A stretch of 64,000 nt of DNA from Tillandsia leiboldiana (GCA_029204045.2 JAQNDB010000171.1:56219-120218); one strand, 5' to 3'. Numbered from the stretch's first letter, positions 1 to 10,120 are shown. Program-made: numbers and translations. The notes: generated from the sequence alone by a model not told the origin.

Positions 1-440
1 TCTACTTTTAAAACGTGGGTGTCGAGTGGGCACCGAGCTTTACAAACCTTATGGGATTTATGTGTTTGCGAACTGTTTTCATAAACGATGGCGTCGTGTG
101 GATGCCGCTTTCAAAACCTTGTGATTATTTATCCTTTCAAAACACCGGCCTCTATGCTCTAAGTGAATGCTAGAATATCATGTGTATTGTTTGGTTGTAT
201 GTGTACGAGACCCCAACTGATGTGGTTAGAGATTGTGTGTGCTACGCCTTGTGAGACACTTTGTAGTTGAGACGCCGTGCATATACAAAGGAGACTCTGC
301 CCGTTTGCAGAGTGAATTTGTGTATGCGGCGGGTCTGGGCACGCGCCGGGGAGTAATGTTATACAAAAAAAAAAAATATGGCTGATTCAGGGGCATCGGT
401 GGCTCCTCTTCCGCGCGATTTGAACCCCCGGGGCGTGACA
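1..440 (+). repeat. GY1 5' LTR, 3' terminal part
   Basis: Same as the last 440 bases of the LTR at 5526-8463. It ends GGGGCGTGACA, the terminus shared by all gypsy LTRs in the window. It contains a strong hairpin at 272-332 (separate entry). The PBS follows 8 bases after the end. Confidence 0.92.
272..332 (+). other. Conserved U5 hairpin (GY1 5' LTR copy)
   Basis: Outer arms CGCCGTGCATATACAAA and TTTGTGTATGCGGCG pair with a 2-base bulge and one G-U pair. Inner arms ACTCTGC and GCAGAGT pair around a 5-base loop. The stem is followed by GGGTCTGGGC. Equivalent structures occur at 8295-8355, 9949-10007, 48625-48683 and 54899-54957. The function is unknown; it would lie near the 5' end of genomic RNA, upstream of the PBS. 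Confidence 0.7.
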
Positions 441-448
441 GATTAAGA

Positions 449-460
449 TGGTATCAGAGC
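449..460 (+). other. Primer-binding site of GY1 (initiator Met tRNA)
   Basis: TGGTATCAGAGC stands 8 bases after the LTR end. It is complementary to the 3' end of plant initiator-Met tRNA, the usual minus-strand primer of Ty3/gypsy and many Ty1/copia elements. Confidence 0.9.
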
Positions 461-680
461 GGTAAACTTTAACCACAACAGTCGGGGCCTAACATCCACG
501 GGCGCAATACTCTGGCTACTGAGTAATAAAGTGAACACGGGATAAATAAAACGCGAGTGCTCGTTGATAGAAAGGGGGGGGGGATTAGTGTTCTTTTTCT
601 TTTCTCCCTCTAGTGCCAGCACTAGTGGCGTGCCGTTTTATTTAAACTAGGAGTAACTGGTCCGTGCAAATGTTCAGATC
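461..680 (+). other. GY1 untranslated leader
   Basis: Non-coding stretch between the PBS and the gag start, holding a run of ten Gs near 574-583. No conserved motif beyond this is recognised. The ATG at 681 is chosen because the same start context (MARTRS) opens the gag of GY7. Confidence 0.6.
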
Positions 681-3600
681 ATGGCCAGGACTAGATCCAC
701 AGCCGAGGACACGGGGGCGGACGCAGCGAAAGCGATGACTGCGGAGAATCAGCTCCTAAGGCAGCAGCTACAAGAGATGGCGGAACAGTTGGCAGCCCTG
801 AACGACCGCGTGCGCCAACTGACGCAGCAACAGCAGGCCGCTGCGACGGCAGAGGTTGCCCCGGGCCCTCTCCCGGGGCCAGCTGCACCGGCGATGGAAC
901 CGCCAATGATGGAGACCGAAGGAGGGGCTGCCCCCACCCGGGCCTCGGCGCCAGAGGTGGCCCCTTCGACGGCAACGGCAGGGCCGGCGGCGACACCAAT
1001 CGTCGGAATTGCTCCGAGTGTGACGGTAGTGTTACCCACTCCCGCCGCGACCGCCAACGTCGCGAAGGAGGGGGCGAATCTACCAAACGAGCGAGACCGT
1101 GTGCGCGCCAACCTGGCCGACTTCAAGAAATACGACCCGCCAACGTTCGAGGGGGACACGACAGACCCCTGGGTTGTGGAGAAATGGGTGGATACAATGG
1201 AGAAATTATTCGAGGACCTATTGATGGAAAACCACGAGCGGGTCCCCCTGGCCGCCCACTTGCTCGAGGGGAACGCCCGTATTTGGTGGAAGACCGTACG
1301 CCCCGACTCTGCGTCGGGCGCTACCCTTCCGTCATGGACTACCTTTAAACAGCAGCTATTCGGGGCGTTCTTTACCAATAGCGTGAAGAAACAACTGGAG
1401 GACGACCTAAACCACATCAGGCAGGGAACCAAAACAGTAATGGAGTACCAGAGGGAGTTCGTGAGACTGGCGAACTGTGTCCCGTTCGTCATTCGGGACG
1501 AATCCCATAAGGCACAACTGTTTGTGGATGGATTGAGGACTGACATTTTCCAAGTGGTGGACGCGGCGGATCTACATACCTTTCAGAAGGTGGTCGACCG
1601 AGCCACCATCGTGGAACGAGGCTTTGCCGTCACGCGCGCCCGAAGGGAAGGCTCCCACCAGCAAGACGACAGGAAGCGGACCCAGACGACTTCAGGGGGA
1701 GGGGGCTCCTCCAGCGGGAATCGGCCCCCTAAGCGGTGGAGACCCCAGCAAAGGACCAGGGGAGCGCCAGGAGAGGGACAACGCCCGGAGGATCGCTCAT
1801 GCGTGATCTGCGGCGGGGCGGACCGAGTGATGGATTGCTCCAAGAGACAGGACCATTGTTTCCGATGTGGCAAGCAGGGACACTTCCGTTTCAACTGTCC
1901 CCTGAACCAAGGCACCACATCTTCAGCAGCCTCCGTGCCTTCACCCCAGCACGCAGGGCGGGGGAAAGCTCCAATGACGTCAGCCCCCAGACCGCCAGCA
2001 CCCCGATTTGTAGGGGAAAAGCCACCGCCTTCGGGAGGCCGCGTCTATTCGATGGGTCAGCAGGAGACACACCCGTCTGAGCACGTCGTCGCAGGTATCA
2101 CTCTTGCTTCTGTTTATCGCGCTAGAACCCTTTTTGACACCGGGGCGACCCTCTCGTTTATGTCTCGAGACTTCGCACTGACCCATGATTTTGAGTTGAG
2201 ACCCTTACCCAGTTTGATGACCGTTCACACCGCGGGGGGATCCTTGGAGGCACGCAACATGGTACCTTCCTGCCCTATATGGATGGGAAGGCTTCCGTGC
2301 CCCTGGGATCTGGTAGTCATTCCATTGAAAGAGTATGATGTAGTGCTCGGAATGGATTGGCTCACGTGGTACCTTGCGGTCATAGACTGCGAGAAGCGCG
2401 AGGTACGACTGATGTACCCCGATTTTCCGGAGAACGTGTACTTGGCTTGCAAGAGCGTTTCCTTTTCTTCCATGATTCCTGCATCCCGAGCCAGAAAGTT
2501 GGTAGAGGGCGGGTGTATGGCCTACTTGGTGTCGGTGGCCCTGGCCGCCGGATCCTCCACGGCACTCCCCGATATCCCTGTGGTGAGGGACTTCCCAGAT
2601 GTTTTTCCGGCCGAACTACCTGGTTTACCCCCCGAGCGAGAAGTTGTCTTTCCTATTGAGCTTCCACCCGGCACTCGACCAATCACGAAGGCCCCCTACA
2701 GGATGGCCTTCGCGGAGCTGAAGGAACTTAAGGCGCAGCTAGAGGACCTTCTGGACAGGGGGTTTATCCGACCGAGTGTGTCCCCTTGGGGCGCACCTGT
2801 ACTCTTTGTACGAAAGAAAGACGGGAGCTTGCGGTTGTGCATCGACTACCGGGAAATCAACAAAGTCACAGTGAAAAACAAGTACCCCTTACCTAGGATT
2901 GATGACCTCTTTGACCAGCTGCGGGGTGCAACTGTCTTCTCAAAAATCGACCTGCAGTCGGGCTACCACCAGCTCAGAGTTCGAGACGAGGATATTCCGA
3001 AGACGGCATTCCGGACTCGGTATGGCCATTACGAGTTCACAGTAATGCCATTCGGGCTTACCAATGCCCCAGCGGTGTTCATGGACATGATGAACCGAGT
3101 TTTCAGACCCTTCCTGGATCAGTTCGTTGTGGTCTTCATCGACGACATCCTAATTTACTCCACCACCGATGAGAAGCACGAGGAGCACCTACGAATTGTT
3201 CTACAGACCCTTAGGGAGCAGGAGCTGTTCGCAAAACTTAAGAAATGCGAATTTTGGCTTCGCGAAGTGGGGTTTCTAGGGCATATCATTTCAGCAGCAG
3301 GAGTCGCAGTGGATCCCAAGAAGGTGGAGTCGGTGACCGACTGGCCCCAGCCGACCACAGTGACAGAGGTGCGCAGCTTCTTGGGCCTTGCGGGATACTA
3401 CAGACGTTTCGTGGAGGGTTTCTCGAAGATTGCGACCCCTCTGAACCGCCTAACCCGGAAAGGAGTAAAGTTCATTTGGACGGTCCAATGCCAAGAGAAC
3501 TTTGAAGAACTTAAGAAACGGTTAACAAGAGCGCCTGTGCTTGCCTTACCAACCCCTGGAGAAGACTACGAAGTCTACTGCGATGCATCGCGAATAGGAC

Positions 3601-5636
3601 TGGGAGGAGTACTAATGCAGCAAGGAAGAGTCATTGCCTATGCTTCAAGGCAACTCAAGGATTACGAACAGAACTACCCGATCCATGACTTGGAACTTGC
3701 CGCAGTGGTCTTCGTTCTGAAACTGTGGAGGCACTACCTCTACGGTGTGCATTGCAACGTGTTCTCGGACCACCAAAGCCTTAAGTACCTTTTCACCCAG
3801 AAGGAGCTTAACCTACGGCAGAGGAGGTGGTTGGAGCTACTGAAGGACTACGACTTAACCATCCAGTACCACCCGGGGAAAGCAAATGTGGTAGCCGATG
3901 CTCTAAGCAGGAAGGGACAAGCAGAAGGAACTTCGGCGGGCGCGATCACGCAGCAGAATGACTTGATCGCGGAATTTTCACGATTGAGGTTGGAAGTGGT
4001 ACCAGCAGGGACGGTTGAGCGACTGTTGACCCTAACAGTCGCGCCGACCCTATTGGAGAGGATTCGGGAAGGCCAAGGTGCGGATCCACAGCTGCAGCTG
4101 GAACGAGATAGGATTTCACCGGAGCAGGAAGGAGACTTTGCAGTGGGAACGGACGGCACCCTTCGGTTCCGAGGGCGGATCTGCGTGCCCGATCTGCCGG
4201 ATCTAAAGAAGGAAATCCTGACTGAAGCACATTGCGCCCCCTACGTGGCGCACCCTGGAGGCACCAAGATGTACCGGGATATCCGACAGACCTTCTGGTG
4301 GCCAAGATTGAAGGGAGATGTGACGCTGTTCGTGGCTCACTGTTTGATTTGCCAACAGGTGAAAGCCGAGCATCAACGGCCGGCGGGGAAATTGCAACCT
4401 CTACCCGTGCCCGAATGGAAGTGGGAGCAAATCACAATGGACTTTGTCACCGGATTCCCCCGTTCGCAGCAGGGACACGACGCCATCTGGGTTGTCGTGG
4501 ATCGGCTAACGAAGTCAGCTCACTTCCTACCCATCCACACGACCTGGACACGCGACCGGCTGGCACAGGTCTACCTCAACGAGATTGTAAGGCTGCACGG
4601 GGTGCCGACGACGATCACCTCGGACAGGGACACGAGGTTCATTTTGAACTTTTGGAAGAGTCTACAACGAGCCTTGGGGACCAAGTTACACTTCAGCTCA
4701 GCCTTTCACCCCCAGACGGACGGGCAATCCGAGCGGGTGATTCAGATACTCGAGGACATGCTTCGGGCGTGCGTGCTGGATTTGGGAGACGGATGGTCGC
4801 GCTACCTACCCCTTGCAGAGTTCGCTTATAACAACAGCTACCAAGCGAGCATTCAGATGGCGCCGTACGAAGCATTGTACGGCAGACGCTGTAGATCCCC
4901 GATCTGTTGGGACGATCTGGGGGAGAGAAAGTTTTTGGGGCCGGACCTAGTGGCCGAGACAGAGGAAAGAGTGCGCCTCATCAGGCGACGTTTGGCGACC
5001 GCCCAGAGCCGGCAAAAGAGCTATGCAGACCAGAGACGTCGCGACTTGGAATTCCAGGTGGGAGAACACGTGTTACTGCGGGTGTCGCCGTCAAAGGGGG
5101 TGAAGCGGTTTGGGTTGAGGGGCAAGTTGAGCCCGCGGTACATAGGGCCGTTTGAGATTCTGGAGCGCATCGGCCCGGTAGCCTACCGCCTCGCCCTACC
5201 ACCGAACCTTGACCGCGTTCATGATGTGTTCCATGTATCCATGCTTCGGAAATACCTCCCCGACCCATCGCAAGTGCTTGACGCCTCTGCGATTGAACTC
5301 AAGGAGGATTTAAGTTTCGCGGAAGTACCGGTGCAGATCCTAGCCCGGGAGGACAAAAAGCTGCGTAGTCGGACAATTCCCTACGTAAAGGTGCTTTGGA
5401 GCAATCAAGAAGAGCGTGAGGCAACTTGGGAACCCGAGTCAAAGATGAGGGAGTGCTACCCGGACCTGTTCGCCGCTGGGGAAGATTATGTTTCGGGGAC
5501 GAAACTTGTTTTTAGCGGTAAGTGGTGTAAGACCCGGCTTTTCCTTAACCCTTCTGGTCACCCTCTTCTTGTAATGCCTGACCGGGGGCCTCATTTTTGG
5601 TGTTTTTCCGGACAGACCGTCGGGGCCCGCAAATAA
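681..5636 (+). CDS. Gag-Pol polyprotein of GY1 (intact)
   Basis: Uninterrupted 1651-residue ORF. In order: Gln-rich coiled coil (about 24-52) and Pro/Ala-rich linker; retrotransposon gag domain (about 145-310); CCHC knuckle CFRCGKQGHFRFNC (393-406); aspartic protease with DTGA at 486-489; reverse transcriptase with FIDD at 819-822; RNase H with YCDAS (Asp about 968); integrase with an HHCC-type zinc region and DD35E triad at about D1254, D1315 and E1351; a chromodomain (about 1550-1600) ending in ATWEPESKMRECYPDLF. All catalytic residues that can be checked are present. Gag and Pol share one frame, as in Tekay-type chromoviruses. A degenerate knuckle-like CVICGGADRVMDC just upstream lacks its His. 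No stop occurs before the 3' LTR, so the last 37 codons lie inside the LTR, beyond the chromodomain. Confidence 0.93.
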   Translation: MARTRSTAEDTGADAAKAMTAENQLLRQQLQEMAEQLAALNDRVRQLTQQQQAAATAEVAPGPLPGPAAPAMEPPMMETEGGAAPTRASAPEVAPSTATAGPAATPIVGIAPSVTVVLPTPAATANVAKEGANLPNERDRVRANLADFKKYDPPTFEGDTTDPWVVEKWVDTMEKLFEDLLMENHERVPLAAHLLEGNARIWWKTVRPDSASGATLPSWTTFKQQLFGAFFTNSVKKQLEDDLNHIRQGTKTVMEYQREFVRLANCVPFVIRDESHKAQLFVDGLRTDIFQVVDAADLHTFQKVVDRATIVERGFAVTRARREGSHQQDDRKRTQTTSGGGGSSSGNRPPKRWRPQQRTRGAPGEGQRPEDRSCVICGGADRVMDCSKRQDHCFRCGKQGHFRFNCPLNQGTTSSAASVPSPQHAGRGKAPMTSAPRPPAPRFVGEKPPPSGGRVYSMGQQETHPSEHVVAGITLASVYRARTLFDTGATLSFMSRDFALTHDFELRPLPSLMTVHTAGGSLEARNMVPSCPIWMGRLPCPWDLVVIPLKEYDVVLGMDWLTWYLAVIDCEKREVRLMYPDFPENVYLACKSVSFSSMIPASRARKLVEGGCMAYLVSVALAAGSSTALPDIPVVRDFPDVFPAELPGLPPEREVVFPIELPPGTRPITKAPYRMAFAELKELKAQLEDLLDRGFIRPSVSPWGAPVLFVRKKDGSLRLCIDYREINKVTVKNKYPLPRIDDLFDQLRGATVFSKIDLQSGYHQLRVRDEDIPKTAFRTRYGHYEFTVMPFGLTNAPAVFMDMMNRVFRPFLDQFVVVFIDDILIYSTTDEKHEEHLRIVLQTLREQELFAKLKKCEFWLREVGFLGHIISAAGVAVDPKKVESVTDWPQPTTVTEVRSFLGLAGYYRRFVEGFSKIATPLNRLTRKGVKFIWTVQCQENFEELKKRLTRAPVLALPTPGEDYEVYCDASRIGLGGVLMQQGRVIAYASRQLKDYEQNYPIHDLELAAVVFVLKLWRHYLYGVHCNVFSDHQSLKYLFTQKELNLRQRRWLELLKDYDLTIQYHPGKANVVADALSRKGQAEGTSAGAITQQNDLIAEFSRLRLEVVPAGTVERLLTLTVAPTLLERIREGQGADPQLQLERDRISPEQEGDFAVGTDGTLRFRGRICVPDLPDLKKEILTEAHCAPYVAHPGGTKMYRDIRQTFWWPRLKGDVTLFVAHCLICQQVKAEHQRPAGKLQPLPVPEWKWEQITMDFVTGFPRSQQGHDAIWVVVDRLTKSAHFLPIHTTWTRDRLAQVYLNEIVRLHGVPTTITSDRDTRFILNFWKSLQRALGTKLHFSSAFHPQTDGQSERVIQILEDMLRACVLDLGDGWSRYLPLAEFAYNNSYQASIQMAPYEALYGRRCRSPICWDDLGERKFLGPDLVAETEERVRLIRRRLATAQSRQKSYADQRRRDLEFQVGEHVLLRVSPSKGVKRFGLRGKLSPRYIGPFEILERIGPVAYRLALPPNLDRVHDVFHVSMLRKYLPDPSQVLDASAIELKEDLSFAEVPVQILAREDKKLRSRTIPYVKVLWSNQEEREATWEPESKMRECYPDLFAAGEDYVSGTKLVFSGKWCKTRLFLNPSGHPLLVMPDRGPHFWCFSGQTVGARK

Positions 5637-5801
5637 TTTTAGGCGGTAGAGCTCGCGGAACGGAGCGCGTGGGCGCGATCGGTTTATTTTTCCGACTCCT
5701 GGTCTGACCAGAATTAATTCTCGAAGTTGGGGTCCCCCTTAGACGCCTCGGGATCCGTGTTGGCAGCCCGCACACCTTTTAAGGTAAACCCTAATTCTTT
5801 T

Positions 5802-5813
5802 AGTATATATATA
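5802..5813 (+). promoter_or_regulatory. TATA box of GY1 LTR
   Basis: AGTATATATATAG lies about 280 bases into the LTR, ahead of a pyrimidine-rich leader. It is the best core-promoter candidate in the LTR; the start site itself is not visible. Confidence 0.6.
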
Positions 5814-6109
5814 GCCGTGTGGGAAAGAGGATTAGGGTTCCTCTTATTTCTTTTGGTGGCCGCCTCTTTTCTTCTTCCTCTTCTTCCTCCCTCGTAGCCG
5901 CCGGCAAAGAATAACCAAGCGCACGGGCAAGGGTGGACCGGTGGAGGCAAGCGGACGATCCCTCCTTCTTCTCCTCTTTCGCACATCGAGGTGAGTCGGA
6001 TACGTTTCCGTTTGGGGGAATCTCCCCTTTTTCTTTTGTTGGTCACGAGGAGGGAGAAGGGGCGGCGCCGTCGCGCATCGCTGCGCGCGGGGCCGGCCGC
6101 GGGTGGGGC

Positions 6110-7090
6110 GCCGTGCGGGCAGGTGCCGCGTGGGGTCGCCCCACGCCGCGGGCAGCGCGCCGCGCGACACTCGGCCGCGCGGGGCCGCCCACAAGAGGGG
6201 GCGCCCGCGGGGGCTGGTGCCGCGCGGGGCCGCCCCGCACCGCGGGCAGCGCGCCCGCGCGGCGCTCGGCCGCGCGGGGCCGCCCGCAAGAGGGGGCGCC
6301 CGCGTGGGCTGGTGCCGCGCGGGGCCGCCCCGCACCGCGGGCAGCGCGCCCGCGCGGCGCTCGGCCGCGCGGGGCCGCCCGCAAGAGGGGGCGCCCGCGC
6401 GGGCTGGTGCCGCGCGGGGCCGCCCCGCACCGCGGGCAGCGCGCCCGCGCGGCGCTCGGCCGCGCGGGGCCGCCCGCAAGAGGGGGGCGCCCGCGCGGGC
6501 TGGTGCCGCGCGGGGCCGCCCCGCACCGCGGGCAGCGCGCCCGCGCGGCGCTCGGCCGCGCGGGGCCGCCCGCAAGAGGGGGGCGCCCGCGCGGGCTGGT
6601 GCCGCGCGGGGCCGCCCCGCACCGCGGGCAGCGCGCCCGCGCGGCGCTCGGCCGCGCGGGGCCGCCCGCAAGAGGGGGGGGCGCCCGCGCGGGCTGGTGC
6701 CGCGCGGGGTCACCCCGCACCGCGGGCAGCGCGCCCGCGCGGCGCTCGGCCGCGCGGGGCCGCCCGCAAGAGGGGGGGGCACCCGCGCGGGCTGGTGCCG
6801 CGCAGGGTCGCCCCGCACCGCGGGCAGCGCGCCCGCGCGGCGCTCGGCCGCGCGGGGCCGCCCGCAGGAGGGGCGCCCGCGCGGGCTGGTGCCGCGCGGG
6901 GTCGCCCCGCACCGCAGGAGGGGCGCCCGCGCGGGCTGGTGCCGCGCGGGGTCGCCCCGCACCGCAGGAGGGGCGCCCGCGCAGGCTGGTGCCGCGCGGG
7001 GTCGCCCCGCACCACGGGCAACACGCCGCGCGGCGCTCGGCCGCGCGGGGCCGCCCGCAAGAGGGGGGCGCCCGCGCGGGCTGGTGCCGC
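6110..7090 (+). repeat. GC-rich tandem array in GY1 LTR, 95-98 bp units
   Basis: The word GCGGGCAGCG recurs at 6242, 6337, 6432, 6528, 6624, 6722 and 6820, giving spacings of 95, 95, 96, 96, 98 and 98. Two shortened 50-bp units follow at 6911 and 6961, then one more near-full copy. The unit length grows because a G tract after CAAGA lengthens from 5 to 8. All reading frames stay open here because of base composition; that is not evidence of coding. It lies downstream of the TATA box, so it should be in the transcribed leader. Confidence 0.9.
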
Positions 7091-8294
7091 GCGGGGCTGC
7101 GCCCAGGCAGAGTGTTCGTCGCACGGGCCGGTGCTGTGCGAAGAACTCCGCCGCACGCTGTTGGGAGTCGTTGTAAGCTTCGGACTTCTAAGTCTTGACT
7201 TGCCCTTGTTCCTTCAGGAGTGCGGGACGCTGTTAGCGACTGGTGCACAGACGCGGACTGGACGAACGCAGGACGACGCACACAAGGTGGGTACGTTCCC
7301 GGGGATTTCGGGAATGGGGTTTAACTGTTAGAAATAGCATGTTGGGGCAAGGTGGAATTATCAGTCTCCTTCTGTTTATGCACTAACCCTGTTATGTTAT
7401 GATACTTAATGTCAATCTGAGGCTCAAGTTTTGCTACACGCACACCCGCGGTTTGGCCACCGCAAGGGTGTGCTTTTCCGAAAAAGTGGTACGTTGACCC
7501 GTGTACCCCACGCGGCGGTGGCGTTTGGAATGGGGGCCCCCATGGGTGGGGGGTGTGAGCGGTGATGTCGAGGCAGGTGCTCGGCGGCCGAGGCAGGTGC
7601 TCGGCGGTGGGCATCGGGGAAGGTGCCCGATGTTGTTTTGATACAGGGTGTGGTTATGGTGGAAGATGCATGGGAGGGATGGTTGCTCCGGTGTTTGCGG
7701 TTTGCCTTATCTTTGTTTACTACGCTTATCATGCTATTTCTAGTCACTGACTTCCCACACCGTGACAGGTTCGTCCAGGGGCGAGTGCTAGGGCGCCGGT
7801 GAGGATGCGAGGGTGCTGATCTGATTTTTGGGTGACTTCAGATACAGTGACTCTTCTTTCCCTTTTCTTTTATTATTCATGGTAGCTAGTTGTGGATTGC
7901 GACACCCCCGTGGGGTCGAAGTGGATGTTGCCCTTTTTCCTTTTCGAATAATTGAATGAATTCTACGTTCTCTCTTACTTGGCCGTTTTGAACGATGAAA
8001 AGCAAAGAAAACCGTTTGCGAAATCTACTTTTAAAACGTGGGTGTCGAGTGGGCACCGAGCTTTACAAACCTTATGGGATTTATGTGTTTGCGAACTGTT
8101 TTCATAAACGATGGCGTCGTGTGGATGCCGCTTTCAAAACCTTGTGATTATTTATCCTTTCAAAACACCGGCCTCTATGCTCTAAGTGAATGCTAGAATA
8201 TCATGTGTATTGTTTGGTTGTATGTGTACGAGACCCCAACTGATGTGGTTAGAGATTGTGTGTGCTACGCCTTGTGAGACACTTTGTAGTTGAG

Positions 8295-8355
8295 ACGCCG
8301 TGCATATACAAAGGAGACTCTGCCCATTTGCAGAGTGAATTTGTGTATGCGGCGG
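8295..8355 (+). other. Conserved U5 hairpin (GY1 3' LTR copy)
   Basis: Same structure as at 272-332; one loop base differs (CCATT for CCGTT), and pairing is unaffected. Confidence 0.7.
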
Positions 8356-8463
8356 GTCTGGGCACGCGCCGGGGAGTAATGTTATACAAAAAAAAAATAT
8401 ATGGCTGATTCAGGGGCATCGGTGGCTCCTCTTCCGCGCGATTTGAACCCCCGGGGCGTGACA

Positions 8464-10120
8464 GTTTTTGACCGCGACGATGTTTTTAACATGATTTTTC
8501 TACTTTGGTTTTTCGGAATTAAGGTGGGAGGATTTTCACCTGGGATGTCCCGCTCACCCTTTTCTTCGCGTTCCAGGTGGGTACCCCTTAGAACGTCTTT
8601 GTGTATGTTTCCGTTCTTGCTATTTGTTTCTTGTAAGGGGTGATGTGGACCGCCGGGTTTAATAATCGTCGCGGCGGGAGACTGGATGGGCGGTTCGCCT
8701 CTCCGAACAACAGTAGGGTTGTTTGGAGTATACGGACGACGAGGACGGTGATCGTTGTGACCAGTCGTACGTCGAAAGGTGGGTTCCTTTCTCGACGGTT
8801 ATTGAGTCGGGAAGCGAGGACAATTGGTAAGAGCAAAGGTTTGACACATTAAAATGTTGCTAACCCCCGCTTATGCTTACGTTTTTATTATCACCACGTC
8901 GATGGCGACTAAGGGTCGCTGTGCTCGGCGACACACTATGTTCTGGGAGATGGCTGAGGCAGGTGCTCGGTCTGGTTTACCGAGGTTGGTGCTCGGTTCG
9001 GTTAACCGAGGTTGGTGCTCGGTCGAGGCTCTTGTTTTGCTACACGCACACCGGCGGTTTGGCCACCGCGAGGGCGTGCTTTTCCGGAAAAGTGGTACGT
9101 TGACCCGTGTACCCCACGTGATGGTGACGTTAGGAATGGGGGCCCCCGTGGGTGGGGGGTGTGAGCGGTGATGCCGAGGCGGGTGCTCGGCGGCCGAGGC
9201 AGGTGCTCGGCAGGGGTCCTGAGGCAGGTGCTCGGTGTGGTTGCCGGGGGAGGTGCCCGGTTTTGTTTGCACAAGGTTCTGCATTGTATTATTTGCACGG
9301 GGTTCTGCGTTGTATGGGTTGCACAGGGTGCTTCAATGTTGATTGCTCTGGTTCTTATCATGGTTTGCCTTATTTTAGCCTTTATTGCTTTTATTATTAT
9401 TTCTGGTCACTGACTCCCCACTCCGTGACAGGTTCGCCCAGTCCGTCCAGGGTCGAGCGCTAGGTCGTTGGTGAGGCCGCGTGAGCGATTTTCTGGGCCC
9501 TTTGGGGCCACAGATACGGTTTACTTTCCCTTCTTTGTTCATTTCATTACGCACTGTAGCTAGTTGTGGATCGCGATACCCCCGTGGGATCGATGTGGAT
9601 GTTGGGCTATTCGATAGCTCTTTTGGATGTGTGATTTGTTCTTATTTCTTGGTTTGGCCGCTTTTAAACTACAAATGAGGAAATAAGGGAAGCTGTTTTA
9701 AAAATAGGGGTGCCGTAGGGGCACCGTTTACAAATTCTGTGGACTCATGTGGTTTCGAAAATAGTTTTAATAAAACCTGATGTCGAGTGGGCATCGCTTT
9801 CAAAACCCTGTGGTTTTATCCTTTCGAAAATAGCCGGCCTCTTTGATGCTTGTGGAAATTGATTGCACATCGTTGGAAATTGTTGTATGTGATTGGCAAT
9901 CGGTCTAGTGTGGTTAAAGGCATGTTTGTGTGAACTTCGTAATCAGGACGCCGTGCATATACAAAGGAGACTCTGCCGGGTTGCAGAGTGAATTTGTATA
10001 TGCGGCGGGTCTGGGCACGCACCGGGGGAGGTTTGTTTCAAAAACAAAAATATTTATGTTAAAATTTGGGAGCATCGGCGGCTCCCCTTCCGCGCGTGAA
10101 AAACCCCCCGGGGCGTGACA
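8464..10120 (+). repeat. GY1b: 3' part of an older LTR interrupted by GY1
   Basis: Ends CCCCGGGGCGTGACA at 10120. It shares with the GY1 LTR the block around 9003-9180 (compare 7420-7560), the GTCAC...GTGAC stretch before CAGGTTCG, and the U5 hairpin. It lacks a PBS on its right, where GY2 RT sequence starts directly, so it is a 3' LTR or a solo LTR. Its beginning and target duplication lie left of the window because GY1 entered it at 8463/8464. Confidence 0.78.
9949..10007 (+). other. Conserved U5 hairpin (GY1b copy)
   Basis: Arms CATATACAA and TTGTATATG pair perfectly, where GY1 has one G-U pair. The inner ACTCTGC/GCAGAGT stem is kept. It is followed by GGGTCTGGGC. Confidence 0.7.

Larger units (their letters stand above)
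1..8463 (+). mobile_element. GY1: Ty3/gypsy chromovirus (Tekay/Del-like), 5' end outside window
   Basis: Full internal region and complete 3' LTR of a gypsy element; only the last 440 bases of its 5' LTR are in the window. Order seen: 5' LTR end (1-440), PBS, leader, one gag-pol ORF, 3' LTR (5526-8463). Bases 1-440 match 8024-8463 except one substitution near 302 (G versus A) and a change in an A/TA tract near 364-378, so the insertion is recent. The five bases after the 3' LTR (GTTTT, 8464-8468) would be the target duplication, but the left flank is not visible. It is inserted in a related LTR (GY1b). This is the only element here that still looks capable of encoding all gypsy functions. Confidence 0.9.
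5526..8463 (+). repeat. GY1 3' LTR (2938 bp)
   Basis: Starts TGTAAGACCCGGC and ends GGGGCGTGACA. The start resembles that of the GY7 LTR (TGTAGTGATCCGGC on the minus strand). The stretch before it (5514-5525) is only a weak polypurine tract. It holds a TATA box near 5803, a 1-kb GC-rich tandem array (6110-7090), and the U5 hairpin. The start was set from the terminal motif; it cannot be checked against the 5' LTR, whose beginning is outside the window. Confidence 0.82.

Noticed and set aside
449..460. tRNA-like sequence
   Set aside because: Only the 12 bases complementary to the tRNA 3' end are present, as expected for a PBS; no cloverleaf here or at the other PBSs.
5714..7331. Long open frames of 300-446 codons on both strands
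   Set aside because: They lie in the GC-rich tandem array, are open in nearly all frames, have Arg/Pro/Ala/Gly repeats only, and follow the repeat unit. Composition effect.
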